This document shows, in pieces, positions 12,801 through 21,960 of a stretch of 64,000 bases of DNA; the stretch's first letter is position 1, and the number at the start of each line of letters is the position of its first letter. The stretch is from the NCBI RefSeq assembly GCF_037975245.1, contig NC_092571.1, forward strand, positions 8,282,501-8,346,500, read 5' to 3'. The position numbers and the translations under genes are program-made. Below the pieces are notes generated by a model. The model searched no databases. It had not been told where the DNA came from and was given only the letters and a program-made list of their open reading frames with translations. The stretch is from Apostichopus japonicus. Taxonomy: Eukaryota > Echinodermata > Holothuroidea > Aspidochirotida > Stichopodidae.

Positions 12801-15800
12801 GATTACTTCTATTCTAATATAACTACACTTACTGTCCTGAATTTTCATTTGATCCACATTTTTTAAGACTACTTTAATCTCAGGAAAGAGATTAACTTCT
12901 CTTTTAATATAACTACACTTACTGTCCTGAAGTTTAATTTGATCGAGTAAAACACCTACTCTTTGAGTTTTTTTAAGACACTCACCGTTCTGGTTGTATA
13001 GAGAGATATTGAGATGGAGAGAACTGAGATGACCACTATAACAACGGAGTAGATAACGTATTCGTTGAGACACCACACTGTCACCGAGAAAGCTTGGAAC
13101 ACATAGAACGGATGAAGAGCCTGAAAAGAAGATAAACAGACGTAATCTTCAGTTTGTCGTCTGTCGCCAGTGTTGCTGCCCTCAACATGCCGTGACACTT
13201 CCATTAAAACCATCTACCATTAAATCCGATCGCAACAAAAAAAAACGGGGGTATTGAGAGCTTCTTAAATGCATACTCATGCTGTTACTATTTCAGAGTA
13301 GCATAACGAATGTCTCACAAACGTGTTCTTCTGACGATATTTTGAAAACATTTCCACTGCCGTTTATAGGAATAATCACAAAAAGTTAAATAGTAACAAC
13401 CATTTATTTCTGACAATTAGGCAAACAAAAAATAAAACAAAAAAGCAATGAGAAATTTTGGTGACAATTGGATTTGAACCAGTAACCTCTGGAAGTACAA
13501 GTCCTGTGCTTTTATCAAATCAGCTATTTAGTCCTTAGTTGATGGCAATTTCCCCAACAGCAAAATAAGCCCATTTCTTGGTTAGGGGATAGAGGAGGGG
13601 GTGGGGTTGTGCCACTCAAAATGCCATAGTACCTTGCATACCATATGACAAGCATTCACACACCAATTTCATGAAATAACTGGTAGCAATCCAATTCTAG
13701 AAAATATTTCTAGTGCTCTTTTCAAATTTATTCATAATTTCCCAATTTTCCATGAATTTGTTCATCGACATACAATTAGGTAAACTATGATGAAATTTTA
13801 AAGGAAAGGTCTGGTTGTCTACTAAAGATGCTAAGTTACTGAAAGTACTTTAAAGGGTGTGAAGACTCGCGCAAAAAGAACGTCTAATGCCGGTAATTTG
13901 ACCTAGCTTAGAATGAGGTGTAACAGAAGGATTAAACACCACCATCAATCCCAGAAAATACGCACACAGCTTGCTACCGTCAGTAATTAGACATTAGTGT
14001 ACAGTCAGTACAAACAGTTGAAGGTGCATAGTAGTCTCAAAGAATGAAACCCAGGGATAACAGAAGGTAAGTTATTATGATAACATTGATAGTTTATAGC
14101 TACTTATTACTTCTAAAGGATTAACAGGTGATATGACAAAACAGTGACATGCATTAATAAAATGATGAGATGTGTCTGATGTTAAAGAAGTGTAAATTAT
14201 TACAAAAAGTCTACAAAGAAAGCCAGTGACCTGGACAGTATTTCAATGGTAGGGAGTTCAAAATGTCAATTTCCCCCAGACTGATTTTGGTGGTGACACA
14301 AACCTTTATGGAAGGGCCAGAGGAAAATCAAAGGATTTATGAAAGAGAGAGTGGGGTTGTTGAAGCTAACTCCCCAGAAGGGGGGGGGGTCTGGGAGATA
14401 TCCCCCCAAAAAATTAAAATTTCAAACATTGAATTCTGAGGTATATTTACACCATCAGTTGGCCTATAAGTAGCTCTTGTGATAATATATAGGCTTCTCT
14501 TGGGTCTTTTTTGTGTGAGGTTGGAAAAGGGAGTGTCTAATTTTTTAATCTCTCCACTGAACCTACTTCCTCGCCTAACAATAAAAATAAAAAAAAGGAA
14601 AAAAGAAAGAAATCAGGCAGGGCCAGTGCAGATAACAGCATACATGTGGATGAAGGTATACTTACCAGGGATCCTGGGTGGACTGCAGGGCATGAGATAA
14701 AAAAGGGTTGCCTTTTGACAAAATCTCACAACATTTGCATATAATGTGCTGTTTATTTACGATACATTTTGATTACAGATCTGCATTATGATATCAGTTT
14801 TATTTAGAATGACAAAATCCCCCCTAAAATTTTTCTATAAATGTCCTAAAATGCAACTACTACCCATTAATAGTAGAATCATCATGCTTAACAAGTTTCT
14901 GTGTGAAAAAGAGATTCTATTTGGTTTTGATTGCTTTTGAAAATTTGGTTGTTTCAAAAATGTGATTTGCTCAGTTCTGGTTGTTCAAATTCTGGTTGCT
15001 CAAATTGGTTTGGGTTTGATTTTTGCCTTTTGTTCATTATCATATCGTTCAAATTCAAAAATGTTCCTTTTTTAAGAATACTACTTGTAATTTGGAATTT
15101 AACTTTGGCACCACTATCCCTGATGGCAGCAAATTTACATATGATCCAATTAATCTACTTCAAGTAACTTTCTCCGAGTACAAACCTCTTGAAAGAGCAT
15201 CACTAAAATCGGCTTCACTTTAACAACGATGTTGTTTTTGCCAAAAAACTTGAGCCTGTTTGGAGAGAATAAAACCAAATGTTGTCATACAACATAGTAC
15301 AAAGATTATACAAATTGTAGGCTGATACTTTCAGACATCCTTCAAAATGTGAATTGAAACCTCACCAACAGTGAAGTAAAAATCTTTGATATTATTACTA
15401 AAAAATGAAAAGAGAAGCGATTTAAGATGAAACATAGGACAGCACTAAATGGCAAAATGCAGTTATTACATTTTTGCTGTCTTTGTAAGCATTACCTTAG
15501 AGCATTGGTCATTTCTTTATTCGTTCCAAAAGCGTAAGGTTATCGGTTAAAAAATATCTCACCGGTACGTAATATTTAGGCGAAATTACTTCGTTTGACG
15601 ATAAATCAATGTGTACAAGTACTACATGTTTTCACAAGCTTTGCTGCTATTTTGACCTCGGTCATGGAAAAGCCACCAGATTGCAGACCGACAGAACAGC
15701 ACTTTACTTAAAACAATAGCTTCTACGTGTGTTTGCTTGCACAGTCAGTTCTTAAACATATTAAAATGTACCATATACAAACAATATATCAATAAAAACC

Positions 15801-18800
15801 AACCTCTCTCTGACATCTTTCTCCTCCAGACCTCGTTTGTATTCCTCGTGAAACTCCGAACATTCAATGTCTTTACTCATTCCCCTTCATAAAAGGGAAA
15901 AAAAAGGACTTTTATAGCTACAATATATCTTGTTTTTTTGAATACATACTTACATACTATACATGCAAGTCAAAGAATTCCATAAGATGAACTAAAAGGA
16001 AGCAAAGGGTGGGTAACAGGAGGGTGGAGTGGGGGTGGGAGAGAGGTTGTTTATATCTCATCAATAAACTTCTTTGGGTGACTCAATCTGGATTGAGCAA
16101 TTGCTACCAGTACAGATATTATTCACTTTTTACTTTCTTCCAATCAACTTAAATAGGATTAGTCTCCCTAGAGTGGCTTGTTCTCCTTTGCTTGTTTGCC
16201 CAGAACTCTTTTGTCCTGTTACTATAGGAATCCCCAAGGAATCCCAGGTTTGGGTACATTTACAACCTACCACCAGCTTAGCAATCTCCCCACAACCTCC
16301 AGAAACTTTAACAATCTGGACCTTGCTCCTTACTCACATTGTTCCATTACTTTTTCAACTGTTTCACGATGACCCAATAACTACCAGGGTTTTACAGGCA
16401 GATTCTTACTCCCCGGTGTCCCATTATTTAATAATAATCAGCAGTTATTTCTACGACGCTTAAGCGGCCACAGATGTGGGAGAAACCCGCAAGGGCTTAT
16501 GGATTACAACTTACGCGTCGGATGGCTTCCAATTCAACATCTTAACTCAAATTTGGAATCTTGTCAATTAGAAAGTCACTTAACATGAGACAACCATACA
16601 TTGCTTTTGGATGAAAAACCCAACTTACTATGACACGGCCGGGTAACGAACACAGAACCCTTCCGATTGCCAAGCCTCATTGCTTCAAATGCCCACGGCC
16701 TTTATCAACTCGGCCACAGCACCGATACAAAATTTAGCAGGGGTTTGTGAAGCATATGATTGCGCAAGCTGTTGCCACTAATTTCCGCCCAGCTCCTGTT
16801 ACTTATGTACTTGTGTATTGTGACGTTACATGTATTCTTGAATTAATTACTTCATGTACCACCCCATTGGTTGTTTTCTCATTACAATTGTTGGCTTGGC
16901 AACAAGAAATTATTGACCTTAGAAATACAGAGGCAGTGATCTAGCAATGCTTCAAATCCCACTTTCTTCTTCTTCCTCTCTTTATTTCATGTAACTCTTT
17001 CAAGATTCGATTATCATTTTTGACAAGTGAGTCTCTTTGTTTTCTGTTGATCCATTTTGATCGCATGAATTATTTCAGTTACAAAACTTACCTGAGCAAG
17101 AAAAACTCCTGTTTGGTATTGTTCCAAATGTACTTGATCTTCTGAAGGTGAAAGTACACGAGCATACCGTCCACGGTAACGACCTCTGACCCCGCAACGA
17201 CTGACAGAGAGCTGGTTAACAGGCTATGGTAGGAATAAGGGAAATAACACTTCTACTAATCAGAAACCATATTTTGTTTTGTGCAAGTCATGTTTTCATA
17301 TATATTTTATTTTATAAGCTTTAATTTTCCCATTCTTTGTAGTGGAGAAGTAATTTTTCATTTTGTTGTCTAATTTCTCTTTCTTTTTTTGAAAGCTGAA
17401 GCAAAGAACCTGACTGAATCCCAAACCACATACGTTGATCGACCAATGAAATACATTACATATACAAAGTTTGGACCAGGCGCGTAGCGAGGAATTTGCC
17501 AAGGGAGGGGCGAACCTGTAGGCAAATTATTAGAGCCATAGCTTTGGCATTGGAAACTATCTAAGCATAGCGCCACCATGGTTGGCGCGAAGCGTACAAG
17601 AAAATTTTGGCCGAAAATGCCTCCCAGATCGCTGGAAATGGCACTTCCCAGGCCTTGCAAGTTGCATCTAAGCATTTTCTATCTGAAATTAATAGCAATA
17701 TCATAAAAACGTACAAAAAAAATATGCTCAAGGGGGGGGGCGGCTGCCCCCTTTGCCCCCCCCTTGGCTACGCGCCTGGAAATTAGAAACTTAAAAAAAG
17801 TGAATCGGAAATGTAAGAAACGAAAAAAAGAGAGAGACTTTTAAATTATGTAAATACCTCTTCTCATCTGCACCATATACTTCCTTCACCAACTGTGAGA
17901 CATACTTCATTCCATCAGCAGTCTATAAAAGCAAAAAAAAATAAGACATTTAAATAATCAAATTATCTTGGAAAAGGAATTTAAAAAAAAGTCTACCTCC
18001 CCTAATTGATATCTATTTTTCTATATATCTTCTCTCATAGGCATAGCAGCCCAATTTGATTTGGGGGGCTGTAACGACTTGCCGAAAAATATAACCAAAA
18101 TGTTTTGCACATTCAACATCTTAATGTGCATATCATATAGGCATGCATCGGTTATTACATCGCATGCCAATAACATACAATCATTTGCCGTGTTATTACC
18201 CTTCCATATTGGTTATAACTATTTGGGAAGTCGTTACAATAATAATGATCATAATAATATCAGTTTTTCCATTGAAAAACACATTGCAAATTATTTTTCT
18301 TTCAGTAGGTGCCCGAAAAATTCTCATCATATTGCCCTAATTTTCACAAAACAATTTGGTTTCGGGGGCTGCAGCCCCCCAGCCCTGCCTCCTACGCCTA
18401 TGTCTTCTATCATCACTAGCTGAGATTGATAAACAGATTAACCTTGCTTATCTGGTAGATAGTCTGAACTCTGAATCCTAGCTTGACATAACAAGGATCC
18501 AAAAGAGAAACTGATGTGCCACAGCACTGCATACATGTTCTCAAGGTTATTACAGTTTCATTAGGAGTACGGTACACTAGCGCTTGCTGTAAAAACCCAC
18601 ACCAACGCCCCGGTTTCAGTTTTTAGATCATCTCTTATTCTCTTTCTTACCTGACACCACACAACTTGACTACCGAGTGACCTACGAACAGGGAAACCCC
18701 CTTGGTTAGGAAATGACCGGAACAGCAGACAGGACATGTCCCTTGGAACCCTCGGGGTTAAATGACAAGGTTTTATTGCATATCCTTAATTATGACCGGT

Positions 18801-21800
18801 CAAAACCACTCCCAGGGCAACACTGATAAATGTGAGAAGATCATGCTCAGACCAATGTTGCCAAAATTACCTTGACGAGAACGCTGGTGGCTTTGTCGAT
18901 GCCTCCGACGAGGTCATGGGTCATCAGAAGCTTCCAGTCCTTCCTCCAGAAAAATATTAGGTAGAGAAGGCCGGCCGAGAGAAGTCCGAGGGTGTACCAA
19001 AAGATCTGCTTGATGAGGTTTGCCCTGTAAAAGTAGCACTCCTAGATAAAAATGAAGAAGGATAGCGTTCATAGGAGGCAAAACAGGGTTTGATACCAGT
19101 CATAGACGAAAGAAAGTTTCAGTCACTTATTTTATGTCATTTTCAATGTAAACTCCTACTTATTTTAAGTGATGTAACATACTTGTGTTTCCATGACAAC
19201 AATTTTACCTTCAAAGCAGAAGCAGCCAAGACTGGTAGTCTTTACAAGTTCTGTTTTGTGACTGCAGAAATGCTTTTAACTGATGTTCAACTAAAATCCT
19301 AAATATCTAGGAGAGTTTCAATAAATTTCTTATTCTGTCAGTCCATATATATATACTGTACTTATTTAAAACGTGGAAGAGAATAGACTTGGACGGGACT
19401 ACATTTCGCAGGTTGGTTGCTTGGTATTTTTTTTTTGATAGTGCTTTAATATTGCCCAAAGCTACACTGATCTCACATGACCTTTCATAGGCCGAGTTGG
19501 ATTCCTCATGAATCTTAACACACGGACGACGTGCACATTGAGCCAAGCAAGGTTTTGGTAATGTCAGTCACAGATGACATTTCAGTCCTGCTTAATTTTT
19601 ACCTGGTGTGAGATCTGTCTCACTTTTCACTTCTAATTTCTGTTATATACTGTATGTTTTCCTTAGTGACATTTGACCTCCTAACACAGAAAAAATGCAA
19701 AAATCCCCTATTCTACTACATGGGTGTATCATTCAGTATGATACAGTAAGGCCCTTCTTTATCATGCAAACTCATACTTAGACCATATCATACTACTGTA
19801 CAACAATCTATTTAAATATATCTCATTCTCTGTGGGCTTTGGTAGGGGGAGTTGCATTATACCTGAATTCATACAGTTCCAATGACCTAATCTGATCTTC
19901 AGCTATATATCGAAACTCAGCAGCTTTACACTGTTCTACAGGCAGTTTCAGCCAGGAAATCTCTGGGTAAACATTCATAGGGTTTAAGGTTCACTCAAAT
20001 ATCAACCACAATCTTATAATGCAATTGTTTATAAAACTTATCTGACAAGTTCCTTATCACAATCAACAGATCTATCTAACCTTTAGGAGTAACCTCTTTC
20101 ATTGGAACCTATTTGATCTACCTTTCAAGAATGTTCAGAGCATCCAGTCTTCATGAATCATATATATATAACACAAAAGTTATTCTCAAAGCTAACTATT
20201 GTTAGCATAATAATAAAGGCAGTCAATGGGCTTTAATATTACTTTACATCACACAGTTAACATGACACTATTATGAATATTAACAAATGCACACTTTTAT
20301 GTATACGTAACTGAACAACAAAATTATTGCCATCATGGGCATACAGATGTATACTGTATGCTTTCAGAAATTCTGCAGTACCATTAATAACAACTGCAGG
20401 GTAGACTTCTTTGTACATTCAAATACAAAAGTATGCATTAAGGGGTTTGACATGCACTCAACTAAATGAGAGATACTGTATCTCTATTGTAACAGAATAA
20501 TTACTTGAAACTAACTTTGTATACTGGAGAAAAAAAATCTTTCTTGTTTACCTTTTGGGGGAGTGGATCTACTCGTTAAGCATATTAAGTTTTTTTGAGA
20601 CCACTTCCGTTCTCTTTGTACATTAAAATTATATTAATTGTAAAAAAGGATACATATTCAACATACATTGTATGTACAGTACATTGTCTTATAGTACTAT
20701 AGTTTCTCATGCTTATTTATATTTAATTATTGACTATGATTTAATCTTCTGTGTATTCTTCGTTTAAAACTATTTTATTATTTATATATTTCTGAATTTG
20801 TTTTGGACTACAGTATATGCGTTTAGGGCTTTAATTATTATCGTATAGTCCGGGTGTTTTTTTCATATTGTTGCTTTGGGCCTTTACATTTTATGCCTCA
20901 TATGCGCTATATAAATTTCATTTATTATTAATATTACATTGAGAAAGACAAAATGAATAAAATGAAATAAACACACTACTGTACAGCATGATCAGGGATA
21001 TTCTAGCTTCTACTTTCTTTTATTACAAACTGGCTGCGACCAGTCACGATGGGTTTAACGATAAAATGTTCGCCAAAAGAAAGCGCAATTGATCTAACTC
21101 CCAGCAGTCTCAAATGAGATATAAGATATTGAGATTTCTTTATTTAGACTATTAAATTTATAATATATGATGCCACAGCTACAGAGTAAAATTAACATTG
21201 GACAAGCATTGTAAGTACTGTTGGTGGTTAATTGTGAGGAGATAGGTAAGTGAGAAAACAAAGTAAATTATGTACACCTTTAGTAATGTAATTTAGGAAA
21301 TCATAATCCTGATCTGTGATGTGTAGAGGCTCTCATAGGTGCTTGGAGGGAGGGAAGGGGGGGGGGGAGAGAGAGGGGAGGGAGAGGGGGAGGGGAGGAG
21401 GGGAAAGGGGACACATTCTTTAATGCCCTGATTGATTTACTGTAGGTCAAGGGAAGGGAGAGAGGCAGATCCAGAATTTGATTAAGATGTTGGTGTGGCC
21501 CCTGGGGGTTACGATGAATGAAGAGGACTCCCATGTATATGAGGTATGACATGTAATAATAATAATAATAATTTATTTTATAAAGCGTAAAATCCACAAT
21601 GTGCTCTAAAACGCTAAGTGGTGAGGAATATTTATACTACCAACTACTGCAGATTTAAAATTATAATACAGTTCAAAACAAAGAAGTGGCTCTAATTCTT
21701 CCCTCTCTATAAAATGTAGAGCATCCCCACCCTCCTTCTTTCCCCTGCCCTTACTGATGTTGGAGGTGTAGGCCATGGCCACCCCTCCCCTGCCCCCTTT

Positions 21801-21960
21801 GTGCAAACATTCCACTGATTCTGCATTGTTAGTCTCATGACTGCATGTGATCAAATTCAAGTCTAGAATAGAGGTCGTCTGCACTTACCCACAGTGATTC
21901 ATTCTCATCCCTTAACACCCTTCTTGGACTTTTTGCACCCGTCATAGTGTCGCCTGTCAT
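655..21960 (-). CDS. ATP13A: P5B-type P-ATPase (ATP13A2/3 family), 5' 17 coding exons; 3' part outside window
   Basis: Spliced coding sequence of at least 1870 bases. Exons in transcript order: 21889-21960, 18871-19041, 17858-17922, 17092-17223, 15804-15884, 15186-15255, 12986-13120, 11509-11575, 10064-10192, 8642-8800, 6954-7064, 5853-5902, 4722-4910, 4148-4209, 2913-3057, 1746-1829, 655-802. Every junction is AG/GT and phase-compatible. Family hallmarks seen: N-terminal hydrophobic hairpin (about 38-58), LHPFYVFQ before the first core membrane pair, actuator motif LTGES (about 305-309), PALPAA in membrane helix 4, phosphorylation motif [10 protein letters not shown] (Asp about 476), and KGAPE (about 609) in the nucleotide-binding domain. 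Known for the family: endo-lysosomal or plasma-membrane transporters, several moving polyamines. The start has a TAG stop directly upstream in frame; a second in-frame ATG lies five codons later. Later exons (hinge, last membrane helices) are left of position 1. Which paralogue (A2, A3, A4, A5) cannot be decided here. Odd: the usual PPALP reads APALP. Confidence 0.95.
1746..1829 (-). CDS. ATP13A: ATP13A exon 16
   Basis: Residues 547-574: [20 protein letters not shown], then VRNHKVHE. Low-conservation acidic linker that follows the GW-x-LEE position in relatives; 28 codons, phase 0 on both sides. Acceptor ACAG, donor GAG|GTATTT. Confidence 0.82.
2913..3057 (-). CDS. ATP13A: ATP13A exon 15
   Basis: Residues 498-546: [20 protein letters not shown], then [11 protein letters not shown]. 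Matches the ATCH-S/T-L and GDP-(L/M)D-x-KM-F blocks of P5B ATPases. Acceptor ACCAG, donor TGG|GTGAGT. Confidence 0.97.
3851..4091. mobile_element. Foldback (palindromic) MITE
   Basis: The two halves are imperfect reverse complements with almost no spacer (centre about 3970). Ends: GAGTTCAACCTGGTTAG at the left and CTAAACCAGGTTGAAC at the right; further in, CTTGGTTTATACC pairs with GGAATAAACCAAG, and TTTTCCGGGTATCAC with GTGATACCCGGAAAA. Transcribed as part of an ATP13A intron it would form one long hairpin. No clear target-site duplication was found. Confidence 0.8.
4148..4209 (-). CDS. ATP13A: ATP13A exon 14 (DKTGT phosphorylation loop)
   Basis: Residues 478-498: [20 protein letters not shown]. 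Joined to exon 13 it gives [12 protein letters not shown], with the catalytic aspartate in exon 13. Acceptor GCACAG, donor GGAAG|GTATTA. A foldback element (3851-4091) lies 57 bases inside the next intron. Confidence 0.97.
4722..4910 (-). CDS. ATP13A: ATP13A exon 13 (membrane helix 4, substrate site)
   Basis: Residues 415-477. [40 protein letters not shown] and CFDK. The stretch through RI/KI-N-x-CG and the first half of DKTGT is diagnostic for P5 ATPases. The usual proline pair before ALP is Ala433-Pro434 here (codons GCC CCA). Acceptor TATAG, donor AAG|GTAAAT. Confidence 0.98.
5358..5623. mobile_element. Short non-autonomous DNA transposon, CAGGGGTGGATCC ends
   Basis: Left end CAGGGGTGGATCC, right end GGATCCATGCCTA (imperfect inverted match); inside are G-rich and C-rich runs typical of small hAT-like elements. 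Flanks do not show a clean 8-bp duplication. In the intron between ATP13A exons 12 and 13. Confidence 0.6.
5853..5902 (-). CDS. ATP13A: ATP13A exon 12 (membrane helix 3)
   Basis: Residues 398-414: [18 protein letters not shown] 50-base exon completing helix 3 (G-FIY). Acceptor TTCAG, donor GAG|GTGATA, ends phase 0. Confidence 0.9.
6243..6640. repeat. G-rich minisatellite, 19-20 bp unit
   Basis: Tandem copies of GGGGAAGGGGTGAGGTGAT, regular between about 6290 and 6510 and degenerate on both sides. Plus strand is almost free of C, so the ATP13A pre-mRNA (minus) is C-rich here. The open reading frame across it is a by-product of composition. Confidence 0.95.
6954..7064 (-). CDS. ATP13A: ATP13A exon 11
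   Basis: Residues 361-398: [18 protein letters not shown], then [16 protein letters not shown]. Matches the TGF-x-T-x-KG-x-L-x-R-x-ILYP block leading into membrane helix 3. Acceptor CCTAG, donor GTCG|GTAAGT. Confidence 0.97.
7731..7953 (+). mobile_element. tRNA-derived SINE, copy 2
   Basis: Same family as 371-613: A-box region AGCTCAGTGGTTAACGC, B box GGTTCGAGTC, the same body (GACTTCGGTCAG, TTCGCGAGTTCCTGCTTGCA) and a short ACATACAT tail. It lies in the intron between ATP13A exons 10 and 11. Lacks a 7-base repeat unit (AATTAAC-like) present in copy 1. Confidence 0.88.
8185..8548. mobile_element. TTAA-flanked MITE, full length
   Basis: Inverted ends AGGGTGTGAAGACTCGC and GCGAGTCTTCAATGCCT, each bordered by TTAA (8181-8184 and 8549-8552). 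TTAA target duplications are typical of piggyBac- and Kolobok-type transposons. No coding capacity. In the intron between ATP13A exons 10 and 11. Confidence 0.8.
8642..8800 (-). CDS. ATP13A: ATP13A exon 10 (TGES to CGT block)
   Basis: Residues 308-361. Completes TGES, then [19 protein letters not shown] and LLAVVTNTG. The TGES glutamate is the residue that drives dephosphorylation in P-type ATPases. Acceptor ACTAG, donor ACAG|GTGGGT. A 21-bp tandem duplication (about 8589-8630) lies just inside the next intron. Confidence 0.97.
10064..10192 (-). CDS. ATP13A: ATP13A exon 9 (actuator domain)
   Basis: Residues 265-308. [34 protein letters not shown]: the PGD and NESMLTGE blocks of the actuator domain. 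Acceptor TTCAG, donor ACTG|GTAAGA. Confidence 0.97.
11509..11575 (-). CDS. ATP13A: ATP13A exon 8 (start of actuator domain)
   Basis: Residues 243-265: [20 protein letters not shown], then GK. Matches the (L)-x-x-MV-x-x-x-x-x-V-x-V-x-R block. Acceptor TCTAG, donor AAAC|GTGAGT, phase 0 to 1. Confidence 0.94.
11645..11720. repeat. (AAT)n with GCGC interspersed-repeat end
   Basis: (AATAAT)n then TTTTTATATAGCGCC and GTAGCGCTTA; the same class of end is seen near 20880 and 21557. In an ATP13A intron. Confidence 0.4.
12780..12980. repeat. Two-unit tandem duplication beside an ATP13A donor
   Basis: Two ~95-base copies sharing CAGGAAAGAGATTA and CTAATATAACTACACTTACTGTCCTGAA-type sequence (first copy about 12783-12875, second 12876-12980). 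On the transcript strand each carries CAG-GACA-GTAAGTG, an acceptor-like AG four bases before a strong donor-like hexamer. The array starts six bases after the exon 7 donor. Confidence 0.8.
12986..13120 (-). CDS. ATP13A: ATP13A exon 7 (membrane helices 1-2)
   Basis: Residues 198-242. [16 protein letters not shown], then a second hydrophobic run ([19 protein letters not shown]) ending YTTRT. This is the M1-M2 hairpin of the P-type core. Acceptor TTCAG, donor ACG|GTGAGT; exactly 45 codons. A tandem duplication begins six bases into the following intron. Confidence 0.96.
13465..13550 (-). repeat. tRNA-derived SINE remnant
   Basis: On the minus strand an A-box-like TAGCTGATTTGATAAAAGC is followed about 28 bases later by a B box GGTTCAAATCC (13470-13480). 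Not foldable into a convincing functional tRNA by eye, so probably a decayed SINE head. Confidence 0.45.
13854..14035. mobile_element. TTAA MITE, left-end fragment
   Basis: Closely matches the first ~180 bases of the element at 8185-8548 (AAGGGTGTGAAGACTCGCGC onward, then CACCACCATCAATCCCAGAA) and is preceded by TTAA, but the right end is missing. Truncated sibling copy in an ATP13A intron. Confidence 0.8.
15186..15255 (-). CDS. ATP13A: ATP13A exon 6
   Basis: Residues 174-197: [20 protein letters not shown] then FQE. Matches the YG-N-x-I-x-V-x-(V/P)-K-S block plus the LL-x-E lead into the first core helix. A short exon found by phase and homology. Acceptor AACAG, donor GAG|GTTTGT. Confidence 0.9.
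15804..15884 (-). CDS. ATP13A: ATP13A exon 5
   Basis: Residues 147-174, including [17 protein letters not shown], the glycine-leucine segment that precedes the YG-x-N motif in the family. Acceptor TGAAG, donor GAGAG|GTTGGT, phase 2 to 2. Confidence 0.88.
16633..16725 (-). repeat. tRNA(Leu/Ser)-like SINE head or tRNA pseudogene
   Basis: On the minus strand GCTGTGGCCGAGTTGATAAA (A-box region of class II tRNAs) precedes a B-box-like TGTTCGTTACCC with spacing suited to a long variable arm. The B box departs from consensus, so a functional tRNA is unlikely. Confidence 0.45.
17092..17223 (-). CDS. ATP13A: ATP13A exon 4
   Basis: Residues 103-147. Contains [19 protein letters not shown], matching the conserved F/Y-x-KY-x-WN block of P5B N-terminal domains. 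Acceptor CATAG, donor CAG|GTAAGT, phase 2 to 2. Confidence 0.93.
17477..17778. mobile_element. hAT-like MITE, CAGGCGCGTAGC ends
   Basis: Left end CAGGCGCGTAGCGAGG, right end CTTGGCTACGCGCCTG; the interior has a C/G-run near the right end. The CAGG...CCTG ends and size fit hAT-type non-autonomous elements. No matching 8-bp flank duplication remains. In the ATP13A intron between exons 3 and 4. Confidence 0.7.
17858..17922 (-). CDS. ATP13A: ATP13A exon 3
   Basis: Residues 82-103 (last codon split). Translates as [21 protein letters not shown]. Weakly conserved linker, supported by phase fit on both sides and by position between two recognisable exons. Acceptor TATAG, donor AG|GTATTT. Confidence 0.8.
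18036..18402. mobile_element. hAT-like MITE with 8-bp target duplication
   Basis: Left end CATAGGCATAGCAGCCC, right end CTCCTACGCCTATG. The flanks are TCTTCTCT (18028-18035) and TCTTCTAT (18403-18410), an 8-bp duplication with one mismatch, as expected for hAT elements. Non-coding. In the ATP13A intron between exons 2 and 3. Confidence 0.78.
18871..19041 (-). CDS. ATP13A: ATP13A exon 2
   Basis: Residues 25-81. Holds the N-terminal hydrophobic segment ([19 protein letters not shown]) followed by WRKDWKLL, the arrangement found at the N terminus of P5B ATPases. Acceptor TCTAG, donor AAG|GTAATT, 57 codons, phase 0 to 0. Confidence 0.93.
20860..20960. repeat. 3' tail of an interspersed repeat (GCGCTATATAAAT type)
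   Basis: TATGCGCTATATAAATTTCA followed by an ATT/TTA-rich tail. Similar tails with (AAT)n and GCGC occur inverted at 11645-11720 and 21557-21620, so these are ends of one widespread repeat class. Family not identified. Confidence 0.4.
21557..21620. repeat. (AAT)n interspersed-repeat end
   Basis: (AAT)n then TTTATTTTATAAAGCG and AAAACGCTAAG, the same type of repeat terminus as at 11645-11720. Lies in ATP13A intron 1. Confidence 0.4.
21889..21960 (-). CDS. ATP13A: ATP13A exon 1 (start codon)
   Basis: Residues 1-24, MTGDTMTG... to ...NESLW. ATG at 21960-21958 is preceded by an in-frame TAG. Donor G|GTAAGT; ends phase 0. Any 5' untranslated exon would lie to the right and was not identified. 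Confidence 0.85.

Noticed and set aside
12780-12980. Duplicated alternative exon in ATP13A ([13 protein letters not shown])
   Set aside because: No family homology; ATP13A phases are complete without it. Kept only as a duplication with donor-like sites.
16074-16463. 129-residue plus-strand frame
   Set aside because: Antisense within an ATP13A intron; no recognisable domain.
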